In this document: piece after piece, positions 31,288 to 31,346 of the stretch
Layout of the letters: every line of letters starts with the position of its first letter
How positions within the stretch are numbered: position 1 is the stretch's first letter
Assembly: GCA_019419645.1 (NCBI GenBank)
Contig: DXZN01000006.1
Coordinates: 598 to 31,943 of the forward strand
Source: Collinsella sp.
GTDB taxonomy: Bacteria; Actinomycetota; Coriobacteriia; Coriobacteriales; Coriobacteriaceae
Direction: 5' to 3'
DNA length: 31,346 nt
Notes under the pieces: model-generated
What the model saw: only the letters and a program-made list of their open reading frames with translations
Databases searched by the model: none
What the model was told of the DNA's origin: nothing
Made by a program: the position numbers and the translations under genes

Positions 31288-31346
31288 TGGCTGAGGCTTT
31301 AGAGGTAACGCCCGCCGAGCTGGACGCGTTTGCGGACCGGCTCGGC
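31287..31346 (+). CDS. Start of a gene after secA, possibly peptide chain release factor 2 (3' end missing)
   Basis: Only 20 codons are present, beginning MAEALEVTPAELDAFADRLG. The start overlaps the secA stop codon by one base, so the two are translationally coupled. In many bacteria prfB (release factor 2) follows secA, and an N-terminal helix of this kind would fit, but 20 residues are not enough to identify it. Confidence 0.35.

Overview
This high-GC window looks like the chromosome of a gut Actinomycetota of the class Coriobacteriia, most likely Collinsella or a near relative. The reasons are the GC-rich codon use, the selenium-dependent molybdenum hydroxylase maturation genes next to a purine permease, the Ala/Lys/Glu-rich tails on ribosomal proteins L17 and L31, and the set of intergenic palindromes carrying a GGGAC core. 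The genus is an inference; no database search was possible.

Layout. Bases 1-2975 hold the end of a yqeB-type gene, an xdhC-type maturation factor and an NCS2 purine permease, together the edge of a purine / molybdenum hydroxylase locus. A 321-bp gap follows, holding a 25-bp-arm palindrome, a candidate promoter and a folded leader. Bases 3297-13036 are the spc and alpha ribosomal operons: rplE, rpsN (zinc type), rpsH, rplF, rplR, rpsE, rpmD, rplO, secY, adk, map, infA, rpmJ, rpsM, rpsK, rpsD, rpoA, rplQ. A strong terminator and truA come next. The S10-operon genes that usually precede rplE are absent from the window.

Bases 14106-20230 hold a glycosyltransferase-like gene, argR, a class A penicillin-binding protein on the minus strand, and a divergent U32 family gene. 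Bases 20328-25536 hold tyrS with its terminator, adenine deaminase, and two Cof-type HAD phosphatases facing each other. The space between the HAD genes holds a composite palindrome, part of which is repeated in inverted orientation upstream of the first HAD gene. Bases 25623-27406 (minus) are an ACT-domain gene followed by citrate synthase. Bases 27598-31346 hold rpmE with a double-hairpin leader, a gap with two further palindromes, secA, and the first 20 codons of a gene that may be prfB.

How the genes fit together. The centre is core translation and secretion machinery (ribosomal proteins, SecY, SecA, methionine aminopeptidase, IF-1, RNA polymerase alpha, TyrRS, TruA). The flanks suggest purine use (adenine deaminase, purine permease, XdhC/YqeB), cell-wall synthesis, and nitrogen/carbon control (ArgR, citrate synthase). 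I found no prophage, CRISPR array, tRNA, rRNA or insertion sequence with a transposase. The most interesting material is regulatory and intergenic: a structured leader at an apparent break in the ribosomal super-operon, a promoter reading into the rplQ terminator, a hairpin that would hide a ribosome binding site, and the GGGAC palindromes.
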